Shown here in pieces: positions 32,196 through 32,408 of a DNA stretch of 32,408 nt. The position numbers were made by a program, and so were the translations under genes. Within the stretch, counting starts at the first letter, position 1; each line of letters opens with the position of its first letter. The stretch is from Candidatus Peribacter sp. UBA6535 (GTDB lineage Bacteria > Patescibacteriota > Gracilibacteria > Peribacterales > Peribacteraceae), in assembly GCA_002436205.1 (NCBI GenBank), contig DJKT01000056.1, positions 31,664 through 64,071 on the forward strand. Reading direction: 5' to 3'. The notes under the pieces were generated by a model. That model was not told the origin of the DNA, made no database searches, and was given only the letters and a program-made list of their open reading frames with translations.

Positions 32196-32408
32196 ATGTC
32201 AAGTACCACAGCCTCGCTCAGGAGCTCAATCCTGGAAGATTCCTTCCTCAAAGCAGAGAATCCTCAAACATGCACCTGTGAGGAGATGTATCTTGAATAT
32301 GGAAGGTGGAGTTCTCGTCATAGGATGAGGCTAGCACGGGATGACGAGGGCTCAAACGTATTCTTCTTCTGCACTTTCGATAAAAAACCCGCGAAGCGGA
32401 AGCTTGCT
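32196..32408 (+). CDS. Possible partial protein running off the window end
   Basis: From ATG 32196 the frame is open for 71 codons to the last base. It begins MSSTTASLRSSILEDS and later contains CTCEEMYLEYGRW and NVFFFCTFDKKP. A TATAAT hexamer ends 11 bases before the ATG. No family is recognised. Against it, the region contains inverted repeats and a possible minus-strand terminator, so the frame may be chance. Confidence 0.4.
   Translation, partial: MSSTTASLRSSILEDSFLKAENPQTCTCEEMYLEYGRWSSRHRMRLARDDEGSNVFFFCTFDKKPAKRKLA
32314..32348. repeat. Inverted repeat with 8-bp arms
   Basis: CTCGTCAT (32314-32321) and ATGACGAG (32341-32348) are exact reverse complements separated by 19 bases. A smaller pair, CAGGA/TCCTG, lies near 32213-32228. 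Confidence 0.5.
32382..32399 (-). terminator. Possible intrinsic terminator for a minus-strand gene beyond the window
   Basis: On the minus strand CCGC-TTC-GCGG is followed by G and six T residues. The stem is only four pairs, so the call is weak. Confidence 0.35.

Noticed and set aside
1..32408. Use of the Gracilibacteria/SR1 code with TGA as glycine
   Set aside because: TGA ends real genes at 15874-15876 and 23468-23470, just where the next gene starts or the opposing gene ends.
1..32408. Insertion sequences, prophage or CRISPR arrays
   Set aside because: No transposase, integrase, phage or cas-like reading frame and no regular spaced repeats were seen.

Overview
This window reads as one stretch of a small, tightly packed bacterial chromosome, most likely a Candidate Phyla Radiation (Patescibacteria) lineage of the Peregrinibacteria/Peribacteria kind. 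That placement is an inference from gene content, not from a marker gene. It rests on SLH-domain surface proteins, a membrane-anchored Clp-like ATPase beside a small membrane partner, sortase, cohesin and dockerin modules, and partial nucleotide synthesis, with mid-range base composition. TGA is used as a stop (for example at 15874-15876 and 23468-23470) and a peptide release factor 1 gene is present, so this is the standard bacterial code and not the recoded Gracilibacteria code.

Layout. 1-3146: the tail of a YraQ-type permease faces a two-gene minus-strand unit (small membrane protein, then membrane-tethered Clp/AAA+ ATPase). 3232-9626: a plus-strand run with thymidylate kinase, folD, purF-purD, an unknown protein and a BT1-family transporter. 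9623-12299: minus strand, an exported unknown protein, prfA and a membrane zinc-ribbon protein. 12360-14758: mnmA and a sortase, then tRNA-Leu(UAA) on the minus strand. 14905-18306: a secreted/membrane protein with a GT-C-like partner, then an EamA transporter. 18303-19136: a minus-strand SLH protein. 19226-23470: carB, greA and a small coiled-coil protein, facing holA. 24535-27259: a three-gene surface operon (dockerin protein, cohesin-like/FnIII protein, cupredoxin-like protein), facing a cysteine-rich SLH protein. 28434-31067: a VIT1-like metal transporter and a TMTC-like TPR membrane protein. 31068-32408: a small lipoprotein, an RND-pump remnant, an unknown protein and a partial frame at the edge.

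Two features of gene expression stand out. First, most unit-leading genes have a TATAAT-like hexamer ending only 6-13 bases before the start codon, often exactly where transcription would begin on the A of the ATG, and no Shine-Dalgarno motif is visible. Leaderless mRNA therefore appears to be the normal mode here. Second, all six convergent gene pairs overlap or abut at their stop codons, with no recognisable terminator between them.

The metabolic genes (tmk, folD, purF, purD, carB) supply nucleotides and one-carbon units, possibly helped by the BT1-type carrier. The other theme is the cell surface: SLH proteins, separately encoded dockerin and cohesin modules, two C-terminal sortase-like signals (PGETG and PETG), a sortase, and two GT-C-like membrane enzymes. 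Together these suggest a glycosylated, modular surface assembly. The dockerin/cohesin/cupredoxin operon is the best candidate for an undescribed system.
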